A DNA stretch of 64,000 nucleotides, taken from NCBI RefSeq assembly GCF_002858675.1, contig NZ_PJZF01000009.1, forward strand, positions 117,323 to 181,322, read 5' to 3'. The notes beneath the pieces were generated by a model. The model ran no database searches. It was not told the origin of the DNA and saw only the letters and a program-made list of their open reading frames with translations. This document shows, one piece after another, positions 1 through 10,211 of this stretch (positions within the stretch are counted from its first letter, which is position 1; each line of letters starts with the position of its first letter). The translations under genes and the position numbers were made by a program. This DNA comes from Chimaeribacter californicus (GTDB lineage Bacteria; Pseudomonadota; Gammaproteobacteria; Enterobacterales; Enterobacteriaceae).

Positions 1-64
1 GTCTGGACGTTTCCCGCCGGGCTGAGCGCATGTTAAAAGGACAGGAATTCATAAAAGAGTTGGC

Positions 65-70
65 TATAAT
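65..70 (+). promoter_or_regulatory. ppa promoter -10 element
   Basis: A consensus TATAAT lies 41 bases before the ppa start codon, which gives a short untranslated leader. No good -35 hexamer is visible at the expected distance, so strength cannot be judged. A clear ribosome-binding site (AAAGGAAA, 98-105) sits before the start codon. Confidence 0.6.
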
Positions 71-110
71 AGCCGGCACTCTAATTCTGGTTCGATGAAA
101 GGAAACCACT

Positions 111-638
111 ATGAGCTTGAACAACGTACCGGCGGGTAAAGATCTTCCGGAAGACATCTATGTAGTGATTGAGATCCCCGCTAATGCGGATCCGATCAAA
201 TATGAAATCGACAAAGAAACCGGCGCCCTGTTCGTTGACCGCTTCATGTCCACCGCGATGTTCTATCCGTGCAACTACGGCTACATCAACAATACCCTGT
301 CCCTGGATGGTGACCCGGTAGATGTGCTGGTGCCGACCCCATACCCGCTGCAACCAGGCTCCGTGATCCGCTGCCGTCCGGTTGGCGTGCTGAAAATGTC
401 TGACGAAGCAGGCGAAGATGCCAAGCTGGTCGCCGTGCCGCACAGCAAACTCACCAAAGAGTACGACCACATCAAAGATGTGAACGACCTGCCGGAACTG
501 CTGCGTGCCCAGATTGCCCACTTCTTTGAACACTACAAAGATCTGGAAAAAGGGAAGTGGGTAAAAGTGGACGGCTGGGAAAATGCCGACGCAGCTAAAG
601 CAGAAATCGTAGCCTCTTTCGAGCGCGCGAAGAAGTAA
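111..638 (+). CDS. ppa: Inorganic pyrophosphatase
   Basis: Cytoplasmic enzyme that hydrolyses pyrophosphate to two phosphates, pulling nucleic-acid, protein and nucleotide-sugar synthesis forward. The 175-residue product has the usual length of family I bacterial pyrophosphatases. The signature DGDPVDV is present at residues 66-72, with the metal-binding aspartates at 66, 68 and 71. The start is fixed by an AAAGGAAA ribosome-binding site and by the conserved [25 protein letters not shown] N-terminus. The gene is monocistronic: it has its own -10 box and is followed by a hairpin terminator shared with the convergent ytfP. Nothing unusual was seen. Confidence 0.98.
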   Translation: MSLNNVPAGKDLPEDIYVVIEIPANADPIKYEIDKETGALFVDRFMSTAMFYPCNYGYINNTLSLDGDPVDVLVPTPYPLQPGSVIRCRPVGVLKMSDEAGEDAKLVAVPHSKLTKEYDHIKDVNDLPELLRAQIAHFFEHYKDLEKGKWVKVDGWENADAAKAEIVASFERAKK

Positions 639-663
639 GCGATACGCCTTACGGCGTTCAGCG

Positions 664-697
664 TAAAAAAAACACCGCTCATTGAGCGGTGTTTTTT
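664..697. terminator. Bidirectional terminator between ppa and ytfP
   Basis: A 9-bp stem (ACACCGCTC / GAGCGGTGT, loop ATT) is flanked by an A-run on the left and a T-run on the right, so it can end transcription from both ppa (plus) and ytfP (minus). Confidence 0.85.
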
Positions 698-732
698 ATG
701 GGCGGCACCCGGTATTCGCTATGCCAGCACAT

Positions 733-1083
733 TCACGACGTCCGCGCTTCCCGCGTCAGCCAGTTACCACTAGAGATGCGCGGAACACCCGCCAGGGAAC
801 GCTTATAAATGTAGATCCATGCGCTGCCGTAGGGCGTTGTAATCAACTCCCGCCGGTAATCCTTGGTATTACTTTTCAGTTCATCCAGCTCCGCCAGAAT
901 ACCGGCGTTGATCCGGTAGACCTCACAGTAAATGGTGCCCTCACCGGGGATCGCCGCCGGATACTGCCCCAGATCATAGAGGTCGAACCCCGCTAACTCA
1001 TGGTCGCCCAACCATTGGGCGTTGGTCATCCAGTGACTGTTACCCTGCTTGCGGCGCAAGCTGCCGTAGACAATTATTCGCAT
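733..1083 (-). CDS. ytfP: GGCT-fold gamma-glutamylcyclotransferase-like protein YtfP
   Basis: Small 116-residue cytoplasmic protein of the gamma-glutamylcyclotransferase-like (AIG2/GGCT) family. The N-terminal VYGSLR segment (residues 5-10) is the substrate-loop motif of this fold, and an acidic residue in the ELDELK stretch is a candidate catalytic glutamate. Its cellular substrate is not established. It starts two bases after the tamB stop codon, so it is the last gene of a tamA-tamB-ytfP operon, as in E. coli. It is listed by homology rather than proven activity. Confidence 0.9.
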   Translation of the reverse strand: MRIIVYGSLRRKQGNSHWMTNAQWLGDHELAGFDLYDLGQYPAAIPGEGTIYCEVYRINAGILAELDELKSNTKDYRRELITTPYGSAWIYIYKRSLAGVPRISSGNWLTREARTS

Positions 1084-1085
1084 CG

Positions 1086-4000
1086 TTAAAACTCAAACTG
1101 ATAGAGCAAATCCAATGCCTGGTCGAGTCCAGACACCGCTTCCAGATACAATTTCGGCATCAACCGGTAACGTAACGTCAGGGTTGCCAAAGAATCAAAT
1201 ATTCCTACACCATATTTTACCTGCAGGCCGGGCAGCACATAACCACTGACCACCACCTGCGAGCTATCGCCCACCCCAGCGGTATCCAGGGCCAGGTTAC
1301 TTACCCCGAACGCCTCGCCGATTTTACCCACAAGTTTACCACTTTGTGCAACCCCTAATCCCACCAGCATCGAGGTCATCATACTGCCGTCGGTACCGGT
1401 ATTATCCAGCCCCTGGCCGCGCAGCAGATAAGAGAGCGCTTCCTGCTGTGACATCGCCGGGTCAGAGAAGATCTCCAGCTTCGGCTCGTCTGCCATCCCG
1501 GTGACTTTTACCCCGGCCACCACGTCATTCTCGGTGGATTCCGGGTTACGGATCGCCTCAATGTTAAGCAGCGGTTGCGCCGGCGGGCCGGAGAAGAGCA
1601 ACTGCCCTTTGCGCACAATCAGATCCTGGCCATAGGCGTGGAAGCGGCCGGACGGAATATCGATCTGCCCGTTCAGCCCCAGCCCCTGCTGATCCTGCAC
1701 CACTTTCAGCGCGCCTTTCAGCTTCGCCTGCAGGCCAAAGGCATCCAGCCGCACATTGTCGCCGATATTAACGGTCAGGTTGCTGTTGATCGGGATCGAG
1801 GCCTTTTTCGTTTCGATCGGCTGGTGCTGATCGTCCAGCATCACTTCATCAGACGATACGCCTACCGCACTCTCCGGCAGATCCTGTACCGTGATGCGCG
1901 CCCACGGGATGTCCACATTGCCGCTCAGGGAGAAGAGTTGCGGCGTCGCCTCAAACACCAGATCCGGTGAGACATCCAGCCGCACCATCGGCGGCACGAT
2001 CACGCGCACCTTGTCACCTTTCGCCGCGATGCGCGCGCGCCAGGCATCAATTTGCGCCCAGTCCGCGTTACCGGCCAGCGAAAGCTGGCCCTGTGTCGTC
2101 TGAATCAGGCCGTTGAGCGTGGAGTTGTCACCGTTGAAGTTCAGCCCCAGGCGGCCGCTGGTGATGTCAAACGGCATCCAGGAGCCGTCGATATCCACAT
2201 CATTCAGCGCCATCTGCCCATACACCAGCGGGCGCTGGGCATTGCCGCCCAGCCGTAGGTTGGCGTTCAGCAGGCCCTTGGCTTTTTCATCGCTTGAAAG
2301 CACCGGGTTAAGCATCGCCAGTGAAATATTATTGATGCTGACATTGCCCGAGATAGCGCGGCGGCCCTGCGGATCGGTGACCTGCACATCACCGGCCAGC
2401 TGGCCATTATTGGCAATCTTGATCAGCCACCCCAACTGCGCCCGGCCATTGACCAGCCCGGCCGAGAGGTTCAGCGTGTCGAAATCCACCGGCAGGGTTT
2501 TGCCCTGAAGATTCTGGCGGACTTTTACCCCTTTGCCGGAGAGCGACACATTCGCCTGCGGCAGCCCGCCCGTGGCTTTCCAGCTGACATCCGCCTTGCC
2601 GCTGAAGATGCCGCTAAGCTGGGTATCGTCAGTCAGGTAAGGTTTGATCATCGCCAGATCAAAGCGGTTAAGCACCAGGCTGGCCTGCCCGCTGGCGCCC
2701 GCCTCGATGGTTTTCGGCACACAGAGTTCAGCATTCGGGTTCAGCCAGCAATGCGGCCCGATTGTGACGCGCTGTTCAGTGTTGAAATACTCCAGCGCCA
2801 TTGCGCGGCTGAGCCGCACTTCACCAACCGGCGTGTCAAAGCGGGTGTTATTGAGGGTGCCCTGCCAGCGCTGGGTCTGCCGGTCAAAACTGCCCGCCAG
2901 CGTCAGTTGGCCGGAGACCGGTTTGCCGTCAATACGCAATTGCATCTGATGCTGCTTTTCGCTGCCTTTGGCATCCAGCGTTAACTGCCGGATCGCCAGC
3001 GAAGCCTGGGTCAGTTGTTGCACCCGTACTGCCAGTTCGCCCTGAATCTGCTCACCGGAGCGCACGTCCCCTTTTACGTTAACGCTGTTGATGCGCAGTT
3101 CCTGCCAGCGTAACCGGCTGGCGGTGAGATCCGCCAGAACCTGCGGCGCCTTCAGGTTCCCACGCAGCTTCAGGTTGCCCTTCGCCACACCGCCCAGCCC
3201 CGGCAGGGCATTGTCCAGCGCCGGTGCATCGATCAGGGCATCCAGCGCCCAGTTCTCATCCAGCTTGCCTTTTACGTCGATCGCATTACGGCCCAGTGCC
3301 AGGTGCATCTGTGGAATATCCCACTGCCCGGCGGCGTTGCCGCTGAGCTGCCCACGCGCCTCGACCTTGTTCTGCCGCACATTGCCGTCCAGCTGCAGTT
3401 CCGGAATGCGGAACTGCATGTTGCCGCCATACAGGCTGCCGCGCGTGACAATCTTGCCGCGCAGGGTCGCCGGCCAGTCCGGCCACTGCTTCGCGGTGTT
3501 AATGCCGTCCAGCGTCAGCTCCGTATTCCAGCTGATGGCCTTGCTCCAGTCCACCACGCCACTGAGGTCGGTGTTGCCCTGAAGCGCGGCTACCCGCAAC
3601 CGCGCCAGCCGGAACTGCTCAACCGTGCCGCCGCCGTCCAGCGTGACGGTAGCAGGCGGCAACCCAACACCGCTGATGTCAGAATGCAGGCCGAGCCGGT
3701 AATCAATCGCCTTGCCGCTGAGGCTGACGTCAATATTCTTCACCTGATACTGCGGCTCCCCCACCAGCGGCCAGCGCAGCTCATCACTTTTCAGTGACAG
3801 CGCCAGCGGCAGCCCGGCCTCGGCGAGCTGGGTCTTAACCGTCAGCGTACTGCGCACCGGCCCGGAGAGGTTCAACGCCACGTTCAGTGTGTCACGCAAG
3901 CCGCCGCCGATGGTCAGCCGCACTTTCTCCCCCTTAATCGGGTCGACGTTCAGCGTGCTGTTCACGTCCATCGCCAGCGGCCAGTTGCCGCTGAGTGTGG

Positions 4001-4868
4001 CCTGCCCGCGGGCATTCAGGGTGCCCTGCGGCGAGTCCACATCCAGGGTGTCGAGTTGCAGGTGCTGATCTTTGGTGCTGGCCTGTAACAACAGTGAGGT
4101 GACCGTCACATCCGTATCACCGGTAAGGCGCAGCTGGTTTCCGCGTATCGACTTCACGGTGATATCCAGCGGCAGGCGGAATTCCGGCAGATCCGGCAGC
4201 AGCGGTTTGGCGAATAACTGTTTCAGGGTATCGCCCAACGGCGGCCCGGGCGGTGCCGGTTTGGCCGGTTCCGGCGGGGCGGGTTCCGTGACCTTCTCCA
4301 GTGCCAGTTGGGCGGCGGTCGGCAGCGCCACCAGCAGTGAGTTAATCTGCGTCGGTATCAGCGTCAGGGCGCGATCCTGCCACTGCAGGCCGGTGCGGAA
4401 TTCATCCAGCGCAATCGCGGTGTTATCCACGGTGACTTTGACGTTATTAAGCCGCAGCATCCGCAGCGTAATCGGGTAAGGCGTACTCAGGTTACCGCTG
4501 CCCGCCTCCTCCTCTTCCGGTTGCGGAGCGGCCGGGGTCATCTGTTTGGTATTGACCACCACATTCACATCCTGCGCGGTCAGGGCGTTCACACAGAATT
4601 GGCTGCGACGGAAACAGGAGAGATCCACCGAGAGATGGAACTGCCCGGCATTGACGGTGACGCCCGGCATTTTATAGGTCACGCCGGTCAGCGTCAGGGA
4701 GCGCCAGCCGCCAGTCACGCTGCCAATCTCCAGCCCCGGCACCCAGCGTGCCGCCCCGCTAATCACCATATGCAGGCCGGTTTGCGTGCCGACCAGAAAG
4801 GCGACACTGCCCAGCAACAGGAGCACCACGATCAGTACGCCCAGGGAAATCTTCTTCAACAGGCTCAT
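1086..4868 (-). CDS. tamB: Translocation and assembly module subunit TamB
   Basis: Very large inner-membrane-anchored periplasmic protein (1260 residues, E. coli about 1259). With TamA it spans the envelope and takes part in outer-membrane protein assembly; the AsmA-like family is also implicated in phospholipid transport to the outer membrane. One N-terminal membrane anchor (about residues 7-27) is followed by a long beta-rich region of repeated hydrophobic strands, as expected of the beta-taco fold. The C-terminal DUF490/TamB domain ends in an aromatic, barrel-interacting tail (YQFEF). The start codon overlaps the tamA stop by 4 bases (ATGA), implying translational coupling. Confidence 0.97.
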   Translation of the reverse strand: MSLLKKISLGVLIVVLLLLGSVAFLVGTQTGLHMVISGAARWVPGLEIGSVTGGWRSLTLTGVTYKMPGVTVNAGQFHLSVDLSCFRRSQFCVNALTAQDVNVVVNTKQMTPAAPQPEEEEAGSGNLSTPYPITLRMLRLNNVKVTVDNTAIALDEFRTGLQWQDRALTLIPTQINSLLVALPTAAQLALEKVTEPAPPEPAKPAPPGPPLGDTLKQLFAKPLLPDLPEFRLPLDITVKSIRGNQLRLTGDTDVTVTSLLLQASTKDQHLQLDTLDVDSPQGTLNARGQATLSGNWPLAMDVNSTLNVDPIKGEKVRLTIGGGLRDTLNVALNLSGPVRSTLTVKTQLAEAGLPLALSLKSDELRWPLVGEPQYQVKNIDVSLSGKAIDYRLGLHSDISGVGLPPATVTLDGGGTVEQFRLARLRVAALQGNTDLSGVVDWSKAISWNTELTLDGINTAKQWPDWPATLRGKIVTRGSLYGGNMQFRIPELQLDGNVRQNKVEARGQLSGNAAGQWDIPQMHLALGRNAIDVKGKLDENWALDALIDAPALDNALPGLGGVAKGNLKLRGNLKAPQVLADLTASRLRWQELRINSVNVKGDVRSGEQIQGELAVRVQQLTQASLAIRQLTLDAKGSEKQHQMQLRIDGKPVSGQLTLAGSFDRQTQRWQGTLNNTRFDTPVGEVRLSRAMALEYFNTEQRVTIGPHCWLNPNAELCVPKTIEAGASGQASLVLNRFDLAMIKPYLTDDTQLSGIFSGKADVSWKATGGLPQANVSLSGKGVKVRQNLQGKTLPVDFDTLNLSAGLVNGRAQLGWLIKIANNGQLAGDVQVTDPQGRRAISGNVSINNISLAMLNPVLSSDEKAKGLLNANLRLGGNAQRPLVYGQMALNDVDIDGSWMPFDITSGRLGLNFNGDNSTLNGLIQTTQGQLSLAGNADWAQIDAWRARIAAKGDKVRVIVPPMVRLDVSPDLVFEATPQLFSLSGNVDIPWARITVQDLPESAVGVSSDEVMLDDQHQPIETKKASIPINSNLTVNIGDNVRLDAFGLQAKLKGALKVVQDQQGLGLNGQIDIPSGRFHAYGQDLIVRKGQLLFSGPPAQPLLNIEAIRNPESTENDVVAGVKVTGMADEPKLEIFSDPAMSQQEALSYLLRGQGLDNTGTDGSMMTSMLVGLGVAQSGKLVGKIGEAFGVSNLALDTAGVGDSSQVVVSGYVLPGLQVKYGVGIFDSLATLTLRYRLMPKLYLEAVSGLDQALDLLYQFEF

Positions 4869-6601
4869 AATTCAGGCCCCAACCCAATGTAGAACTCAAC
4901 GCCGTGCTCTTCCTGGTCGCCCACCGGGGCGGCGAGATCCAGTTTTACCGGGCCAATCGGTGATGCCCAGCGCACGCCAACCCCGGCGCCGGTCTTCACG
5001 TTGCTCTGTTTAATGTCATTTACCGCTTCACCGGAATCGACAAACACCGCGCCCCACCACTTGCCGGTCACGTTGTATTGGTATTCCAGCGAGCCGGTCG
5101 CCAGTTTTGAGGCACCGGTGAGTTTGTCGTCGTCATCGCGCGGTGAAATGGATTTGTACTGGTAACCGCGGATGCTGCGATCGCCCCCGGCGAAGAAGCG
5201 CAGGGAGGGCGGCACACGTTCGAAGTCGTTGGTTTCAATCCAGCCCAGATTGCCGCGCACCACAAAGCGATGTTTCTCCGCCAGGGTACGGATCCAGACG
5301 TTCTGCGCCTGTACCACGGCAAAGTCGATGTCAGAGCCCCAGCCGGTGTCGGAGACATCAAGGGAATAGCGTTGTGAGTCGCCCCAGTCCGGCATCAGCC
5401 CGCCGCGCTGGCGCGTCCGGCTGACGCTGACGCCGGGGTAGATCAGCATAGTGGTATTGGTGACGCTGCCCTGGGTAAAGTGATCCATGCTCCAGCGCAG
5501 GTTAATGGCCTTTTTCCAGCCGCTGGAGGCGTCCCAGTAGCGCGCCACATTGACGGTGGCCCCATCAGACTCGGTGTCGTTGAGATCCTCACGTTTAAAG
5601 CCACCCTGCACCACGTAATACTGCTCAATTGGGTTTTTCAGCAGCGGGATCTTATAGCTGAGATCCAGCTCCTGCTCCGGCCCGGAGAGGTTCAGGGTGC
5701 TTTCCAGGCTGTGCCCGCGTGAGTTAAGCCACGGTTTTTTCCAGTTGGCTTTGATGCGCGGCCCGACGTCGGTGGAGTAGCCCACCCCGGTTTCCAGCGT
5801 GTTGCGGGTGCGCGGCGTGACTACCGCGTTTAACGGCAAGACTTTGTGCTCTTTGGCGTTCTTGAATTCAGGTGCCACCACCACGGAATTAAACCAGTTG
5901 GTGGCAGAGAGACGACGGTTCAGCTCAGCCAGATCGCTGGCGCTGTAGTAGTCGCCCTCATGGAAGGGAACAAGGTTTTGCAGATAATCATCACGGATTT
6001 GCGCGCCCTCAAAGGTGACGCGGCCGAAGCGGTAACGCTGCCCGGTATCAAAGTCGATGTCCCAGAACGCCTGGTGCTGGTCCTGGATGATGCCGAGCTG
6101 GCTTTTGCGCATGGTGGCATCGAAATAGCCTTTGCGCACCGCCACATTGGTAATAGAGCTTTTGAAGCTTTCGTAGGTGCCGTGGTTGAGCTGAGTCCCT
6201 TTGACCGGGATGTTGTTTTTCTTCAGCGTCTGGTAATCCTCATCGTCTTTGCCCTGCCCTTCAATGACGACGGAGGTGCCGGCAATTCTGACCGGTTCAC
6301 CCGGCGTGACACGTGCAATCAGCACCGGACGGCCGGGCGGCGGCGTGGCACGGTATTCAAAGTCGATGGTGGGGTCGTAATAACCAAACGGCCGCAGCCC
6401 CTGGCGGACCGCTTTATCCACGCTGGCACGGAAACGCCCGTCAGCGGTGACTTCATCACTGCCGATGGCGGAAAGCCGCACACGCACATTTTTCTCTAAA
6501 TCCCCGCTCAATCCTTCCACCTGCAACCGCAGCGTTGCGGCCTGTGCCAGGGGGGAAGCCAGCAGTACACATAAAATACTAAGCACCCGGTTTTGTCGCA
6601 C
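4865..6601 (-). CDS. tamA: Translocation and assembly module subunit TamA (Omp85 family)
   Basis: Outer-membrane partner of TamB, a 16-stranded Omp85-family barrel that assists assembly of a subset of outer-membrane proteins such as autotransporters. The 578-residue product begins with a signal peptide (hydrophobic core at residues 7-17, cleavage probably after ...AQA at 19-21). Three POTRA-like domains follow (about 22-265), then the barrel (about 266-578). The conserved RSIRGY motif of barrel loop L6 is at 475-480. It is first in the tamA-tamB-ytfP operon, and the 212-bp space to divergent msrA must hold its promoter. Confidence 0.97.
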   Translation of the reverse strand: MRQNRVLSILCVLLASPLAQAATLRLQVEGLSGDLEKNVRVRLSAIGSDEVTADGRFRASVDKAVRQGLRPFGYYDPTIDFEYRATPPPGRPVLIARVTPGEPVRIAGTSVVIEGQGKDDEDYQTLKKNNIPVKGTQLNHGTYESFKSSITNVAVRKGYFDATMRKSQLGIIQDQHQAFWDIDFDTGQRYRFGRVTFEGAQIRDDYLQNLVPFHEGDYYSASDLAELNRRLSATNWFNSVVVAPEFKNAKEHKVLPLNAVVTPRTRNTLETGVGYSTDVGPRIKANWKKPWLNSRGHSLESTLNLSGPEQELDLSYKIPLLKNPIEQYYVVQGGFKREDLNDTESDGATVNVARYWDASSGWKKAINLRWSMDHFTQGSVTNTTMLIYPGVSVSRTRQRGGLMPDWGDSQRYSLDVSDTGWGSDIDFAVVQAQNVWIRTLAEKHRFVVRGNLGWIETNDFERVPPSLRFFAGGDRSIRGYQYKSISPRDDDDKLTGASKLATGSLEYQYNVTGKWWGAVFVDSGEAVNDIKQSNVKTGAGVGVRWASPIGPVKLDLAAPVGDQEEHGVEFYIGLGPEL

Positions 6602-6813
6602 ACGTACTCCTGGGAATGTTTACTGTCCTGTAACGCAACACGCTGGCATAAAAACAGCATCAGTATGGGCGAAATCCCTTTGGCCGGTAGCCGTTTAACC
6701 CTGAAATTTTGATTATCGTAATAAAATTAATCGATAAGAGACGATGTATTGTGTGCAAAGACGCAATCAGATACAACTAACGATCCTTACCCTGCTATTG
6801 AACGGAGCCCAGC

Positions 6814-7452
6814 GTGGTGCAAAATTTCGACAAAACTCAACCTGTTACTCAGGAGAATGCCTTACCGGGGCGCACAACGCCGATGCCGGTGGCCACCCTT
6901 CATGCGGTCACCGGCCACTCTATGACCCATGTTCCTGACGGCATGGAAGAGGCGATCTTTGCCATGGGCTGCTTCTGGGGCGTGGAGCGCCTGTTCTGGC
7001 AACAACCGGGTATTTACAGCACCGCAGCCGGCTACAGCGGCGGCTATACGCCAAACCCGACCTATACGGAAGTCTGCACCGGCCAGACCGGCCATGCGGA
7101 AGTGGTGCGGGTGGTGTTTGATCCGGCCGTTATCGGTTATTCGCAACTGTTACAGCTGTTCTGGGAAAACCATGACCCGGCACAGGGGATGCGCCAGGGC
7201 GGTGATATCGGTACCCAGTACCGCTCAGCCCTTTATCCGCTGACGGCGGCACAGCAGGCGGCCGCAGAGCAGAGCCTTGCGGCCTTCCGTCAGGCGATGC
7301 TGGCCGCCGGCGATACCCGGCCGATCACTACAGAGATTGCTCCGGCGCTGCCTTTCTATTATGCCGAGAACGAGCACCAGCAATATCTGCATAAAAATCC
7401 GGAAGGCTATTGCGGCCTCGGTGGCATCGGCGTCTGCCTGCTGCCGCAGTAA
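6814..7452 (+). CDS. msrA: Peptide methionine sulfoxide reductase MsrA
   Basis: Reduces the S-epimer of methionine sulfoxide in free and protein-bound form, repairing oxidative damage with thioredoxin as electron donor. The catalytic GCFWG motif is at residues 52-56 (nucleophile Cys53), and the recycling cysteines are near the C-terminus (Cys200 and Cys208). Total length is 212 residues, as in E. coli. Two GTG codons stand in tandem at 6814 and 6817. GGAG at 6804-6807 is suitably placed for either, so the start may be one codon later. The gene is divergent from tamA and probably monocistronic. Confidence 0.96.
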   Translation: MVQNFDKTQPVTQENALPGRTTPMPVATLHAVTGHSMTHVPDGMEEAIFAMGCFWGVERLFWQQPGIYSTAAGYSGGYTPNPTYTEVCTGQTGHAEVVRVVFDPAVIGYSQLLQLFWENHDPAQGMRQGGDIGTQYRSALYPLTAAQQAAAEQSLAAFRQAMLAAGDTRPITTEIAPALPFYYAENEHQQYLHKNPEGYCGLGGIGVCLLPQ

Positions 7453-7512
7453 GCCCTGCACGGCCGCTCCGCGCCCTTTTTTCTCCGCTGGCGGCCTTCT
7501 CAGCGCTGCTGC

Positions 7513-7620
7513 TATACTATGCGTGCTGCAAATGTAGGCTGTTTGCAGCATTTCTGTCTGTTATTTTAGAATTTTTCACTCAGTGTTACCCCCTGCCTTA
7601 AACGCGCCGGTCGGGAACCG
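7513..7620 (+). promoter_or_regulatory. Candidate promoter and structured leader of ytfL
   Basis: TATACT at 7513-7518 is a plausible -10 box. The transcript would begin near a hairpin with 9-bp arms TGCTGCAAA (7524-7532) and TTTGCAGCA (7542-7550), and carries a second small stem (CCGGT/ACCGG, about 7604-7618) shortly before the ytfL start. The roughly 110-base leader is longer than average. Any regulatory role is inference. Confidence 0.4.
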
Positions 7621-7638
7621 GAACTAAGCGGATAAACT

Positions 7639-8982
7639 ATGCTAAACAGTATATTACTGATTCTTTTATTAATCGCCGTGAGCGCCTTTTTCTCCCTGTC
7701 GGAGATTTCGCTGGCTGCCTCACGAAAAATCAAACTTAAACTTCTGGCAGATGACGGCAGTATCAACGCCCTGCGGGTGCTCAAACTCCAGGAAACACCC
7801 GGCATGTTCTTTACCGTGGTGCAGATTGGCCTGAATGCCGTGGCTATTCTCGGGGGTATTGTCGGTGACGCGGCGTTCTCGCCAGTATTTGAAAGCTTCT
7901 TCATCCGTTTTATGTCGCCTGAGCTTGCCGAGCAAATCAGCTTCATCTGTTCCTTTGTGCTGGTTACCAGCCTGTTCATCCTGTTTGCAGACTTAACCCC
8001 GAAGCGCATCGGTATGATTGCACCAGAGACGGTTGCCGTCCGGATCATCAACCCGATGCGTTTCTGCTTAGCGGTATTCCGCCCGTTGGTCTGGCTGTTT
8101 AACGGGCTGGCGAACTCTATTTTCCGTCTGTTTAAACTGCCGATGGTACGCAATGATGACATCACCTCAGATGACATCTATGCCGTGGTGGAAGCGGGCG
8201 CGCTGGCCGGGGTACTGCGCAAGCAGGAGCATGAGCTGATTGAAAACGTGTTCGAGCTGGAATCGCGCACGGTGCCCTCTTCCATGACCTCGCGGGAAAG
8301 TGTGATCTTTTTCGACCTGCGGGAGAGTGAAGAGAGTATTAAGCAGAAGATCGCGACCCATCCGCACTCCAAGTTTCTGGTATGCGATGGTCATATCGAT
8401 CAGGTCGTGGGGTATGTGGACTCCAAGGATCTGCTGAACCGGGTGCTGGGCAACCAGAGCCTGATGCTGAGCAGCGGCGTTCAGATCCGCTCTGCGCTGA
8501 TTGTGCCGGATACCCTGACGCTTTCCGAAGCGCTGGAGAGTTTTAAGACCGCCGGTGAAGATTTCGCGGTGATCCTGAACGAGTATGCGCTGGTGGTCGG
8601 CATTATTACCCTGAACGACGTGATGACCACGCTGATGGGCGATCTAGTTGGGCAAGGCATGGAAGAGCAGATTGTGGCGCGTGATGAAAACTCATGGCTG
8701 ATCGAAGGCGGCACGCCGATTGATGACGTCATGCGCGTGCTGCACATCGACGAGTTCCCGCAGTCCGGCAACTACGAAACCATCGGCGGCTTTATGATGT
8801 TTATGCTGCGTAAGATCCCGAAACGCACCGACTTTGTGAAATTCTCCGGGTACAAATTCGAAGTGGTGGACATCGACAGCTATAAGATCGACCAGCTTTT
8901 GGTCACGCGCATCAGTGATAAACCGCTGACGCCGCTGTTGCCGAAAACGCCGGAAGAGCTTGAGCGCGAGAAGAGCCTGTAA
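7639..8982 (+). CDS. ytfL: CorC/HlyC-family membrane protein YtfL (PaeA), polyamine export
   Basis: Inner-membrane protein of the DUF21-CBS-CorC_HlyC family, 447 residues as in E. coli. The N-terminal DUF21 domain (about 1-195) holds several hydrophobic helices, beginning with the first 20 residues. Two CBS domains follow (about 205-335), then a C-terminal CorC/HlyC transporter-associated domain (about 350-430). The E. coli and Salmonella orthologue, renamed PaeA, is reported to protect against cadaverine and putrescine, probably by export. The gene is monocistronic, with its own leader and a strong terminator. An older 'hemolysin' label for this family should not be taken literally. Confidence 0.93.
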   Translation: MLNSILLILLLIAVSAFFSLSEISLAASRKIKLKLLADDGSINALRVLKLQETPGMFFTVVQIGLNAVAILGGIVGDAAFSPVFESFFIRFMSPELAEQISFICSFVLVTSLFILFADLTPKRIGMIAPETVAVRIINPMRFCLAVFRPLVWLFNGLANSIFRLFKLPMVRNDDITSDDIYAVVEAGALAGVLRKQEHELIENVFELESRTVPSSMTSRESVIFFDLRESEESIKQKIATHPHSKFLVCDGHIDQVVGYVDSKDLLNRVLGNQSLMLSSGVQIRSALIVPDTLTLSEALESFKTAGEDFAVILNEYALVVGIITLNDVMTTLMGDLVGQGMEEQIVARDENSWLIEGGTPIDDVMRVLHIDEFPQSGNYETIGGFMMFMLRKIPKRTDFVKFSGYKFEVVDIDSYKIDQLLVTRISDKPLTPLLPKTPEELEREKSL

Positions 8983-9021
8983 CCGGCTTCGCTCTGCCCC
9001 CTTATCCCCGTCACCACAAAC

Positions 9022-9054
9022 AATAACGGCCCCATGCGGGGCCGTTATTTTTTT
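9022..9054 (+). terminator. ytfL terminator
   Basis: A perfect 12-bp stem (AATAACGGCCCC / GGGGCCGTTATT, loop ATGC) is followed by a T-run. This is a strong intrinsic terminator, about 40 bases past the ytfL stop. Confidence 0.9.
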
Positions 9055-9111
9055 ATCCGGGTATGCTCTAAAGTACGGGGGTATTACCTGACCAGCGCGA
9101 TGCGCCCGTCA

Positions 9112-9315
9112 TTACATCTCTGCCTGCAAGCTCATTACCTGGCGGTTAACTTCAGACATCACGCTGAAGTGACGCTTATCGCGTACTTTCGGCAGTAAAA
9201 TTTTGCCGTTATCAAATTCAAATGCGCCTACATCTTTGATGTAGATACGGCCACGGAACAGCGTTTTTACATATTTAGCTACTTTGAGCGGATTATAACG
9301 CTGAAAGATTCTCAT
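9112..9315 (-). CDS. ytfK: YtfK, SpoT-stimulating stress protein (DUF1107)
   Basis: Small 67-residue cytoplasmic protein, nearly colinear with E. coli YtfK (68 residues), including the IFQRYNPL start and the KDVGAFEFD core. In E. coli YtfK promotes (p)ppGpp accumulation by favouring the synthetase activity of SpoT during phosphate or fatty-acid starvation. The start codon has a good GGAGAGAG-type ribosome-binding site. It has no co-directional neighbour, so it is transcribed alone. Its leader is unusual and is described separately. Confidence 0.93.
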   Translation of the reverse strand: MRIFQRYNPLKVAKYVKTLFRGRIYIKDVGAFEFDNGKILLPKVRDKRHFSVMSEVNRQVMSLQAEM

Positions 9316-9650
9316 TTTCTTACTCTCTCCTTGCTGGGACCCGTTGTGTTCCTGCCAGATAAATAACCAGACTAGGGGCAGCTCTTCGAAACGAACACAA
9401 CGTAATGGACTTTAAAAATAGTCGTTAGTTCTGAAATTGCCACTCTGTTTTGTTACTTTTACAGAAGCTGACAGTGACTTGCATGTAATCAACTTACTTT
9501 GAATTGGGTTAACCGGGCTGGCACCGGTTTCCTTGCCGGAAAGCGATCCTTATCACGCTTACCAACAGGACAGACCACTGATTACACCTTATGATGCTGC
9601 TTTCCACTATCAGAGCGCTCTTAAACCGCTCGCACTGCCAAGGAGAAAGC
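9316..9650. other. 335-bp intergenic region between divergent ytfK and ytfJ
   Basis: No gene is visible. The left part is the ytfK leader, which holds inverted 10-bp arms at 9342-9351 and 9393-9402 (CGTTGTGTTC / GAACACAACG). A direct-repeat motif, CTGTCA then CTGTAA on the minus strand (about 9461-9474), resembles a Pho box but with 10- rather than 11-base spacing. The right part holds the ytfJ promoter. Confidence 0.6.
9567..9595 (+). promoter_or_regulatory. Candidate ytfJ promoter
   Basis: AGGACA (9567-9572) and TATGAT (9590-9595) are separated by 17 bases, each matching its sigma-70 consensus well, about 55 bases before the chosen ytfJ start. Confidence 0.5.
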
Positions 9651-10211
9651 ATGTTCAAACATAGTCTGCTGACTATAGTGTTATTGGCTTCATCATTTAT
9701 CGCCTCCGCCCACAATTTTACAATTATGCAACCTGTCCCGCCGGTGTATGTCAGTGATAAAGGTGAACTGCTGCTTAACCACGGCACCTTCAGTTACCAA
9801 CGCTGGCAAAGCACCGCGCTCGCCGGAAAAGTGCGTGTTATCCAGCACATAGCCGGTCGCACTGCCGCGAAAGAGATGAATGCGCCACTGGTTGAGGCCA
9901 TCAAGGCAGCCAATCTACCTGCCAAATATTACCAAACGACGACAATCGTCAATTCAGATGACGCCATCCTCGGTACCGGGGCGTTTGTGCGCAGCAGCAT
10001 AAAAGAGAGTAAAGAGAGTTTCCCGTGGTCGCAGTTTGTGGTGGATGACCAGGGTGTGGTGCGAAAAGCGTGGCAGTTGAAAGAGGCCAGTTCAGCTATC
10101 GTGGTGCTGGACACGGCAGGCAAGGTGCATTTTGCCAAAGAAGGGGCATTATCGGCGGATGAAGTGCAGCAGGTGATAACCCTGCTGCACCAGCTTATTC
10201 CGGCGACTTAA
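9651..10211 (+). CDS. ytfJ: Periplasmic protein YtfJ
   Basis: Predicted periplasmic protein of the YtfJ family, whose molecular function is unknown; the family is related to the thioredoxin fold. The start at 9651 (186 residues) is chosen because AGGAGAAAG precedes it and a signal peptide follows at once, with cleavage near ...IASA|HN (about residue 20). An upstream in-frame start would add 20 hydrophilic residues before the signal peptide. Conserved family blocks seen are VRVxQHIAGRT, TTTIVNxDDA and FVRSS. It converges on cysQ and their 3' ends overlap by 4 bases. Confidence 0.9.
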   Translation: MFKHSLLTIVLLASSFIASAHNFTIMQPVPPVYVSDKGELLLNHGTFSYQRWQSTALAGKVRVIQHIAGRTAAKEMNAPLVEAIKAANLPAKYYQTTTIVNSDDAILGTGAFVRSSIKESKESFPWSQFVVDDQGVVRKAWQLKEASSAIVVLDTAGKVHFAKEGALSADEVQQVITLLHQLIPAT

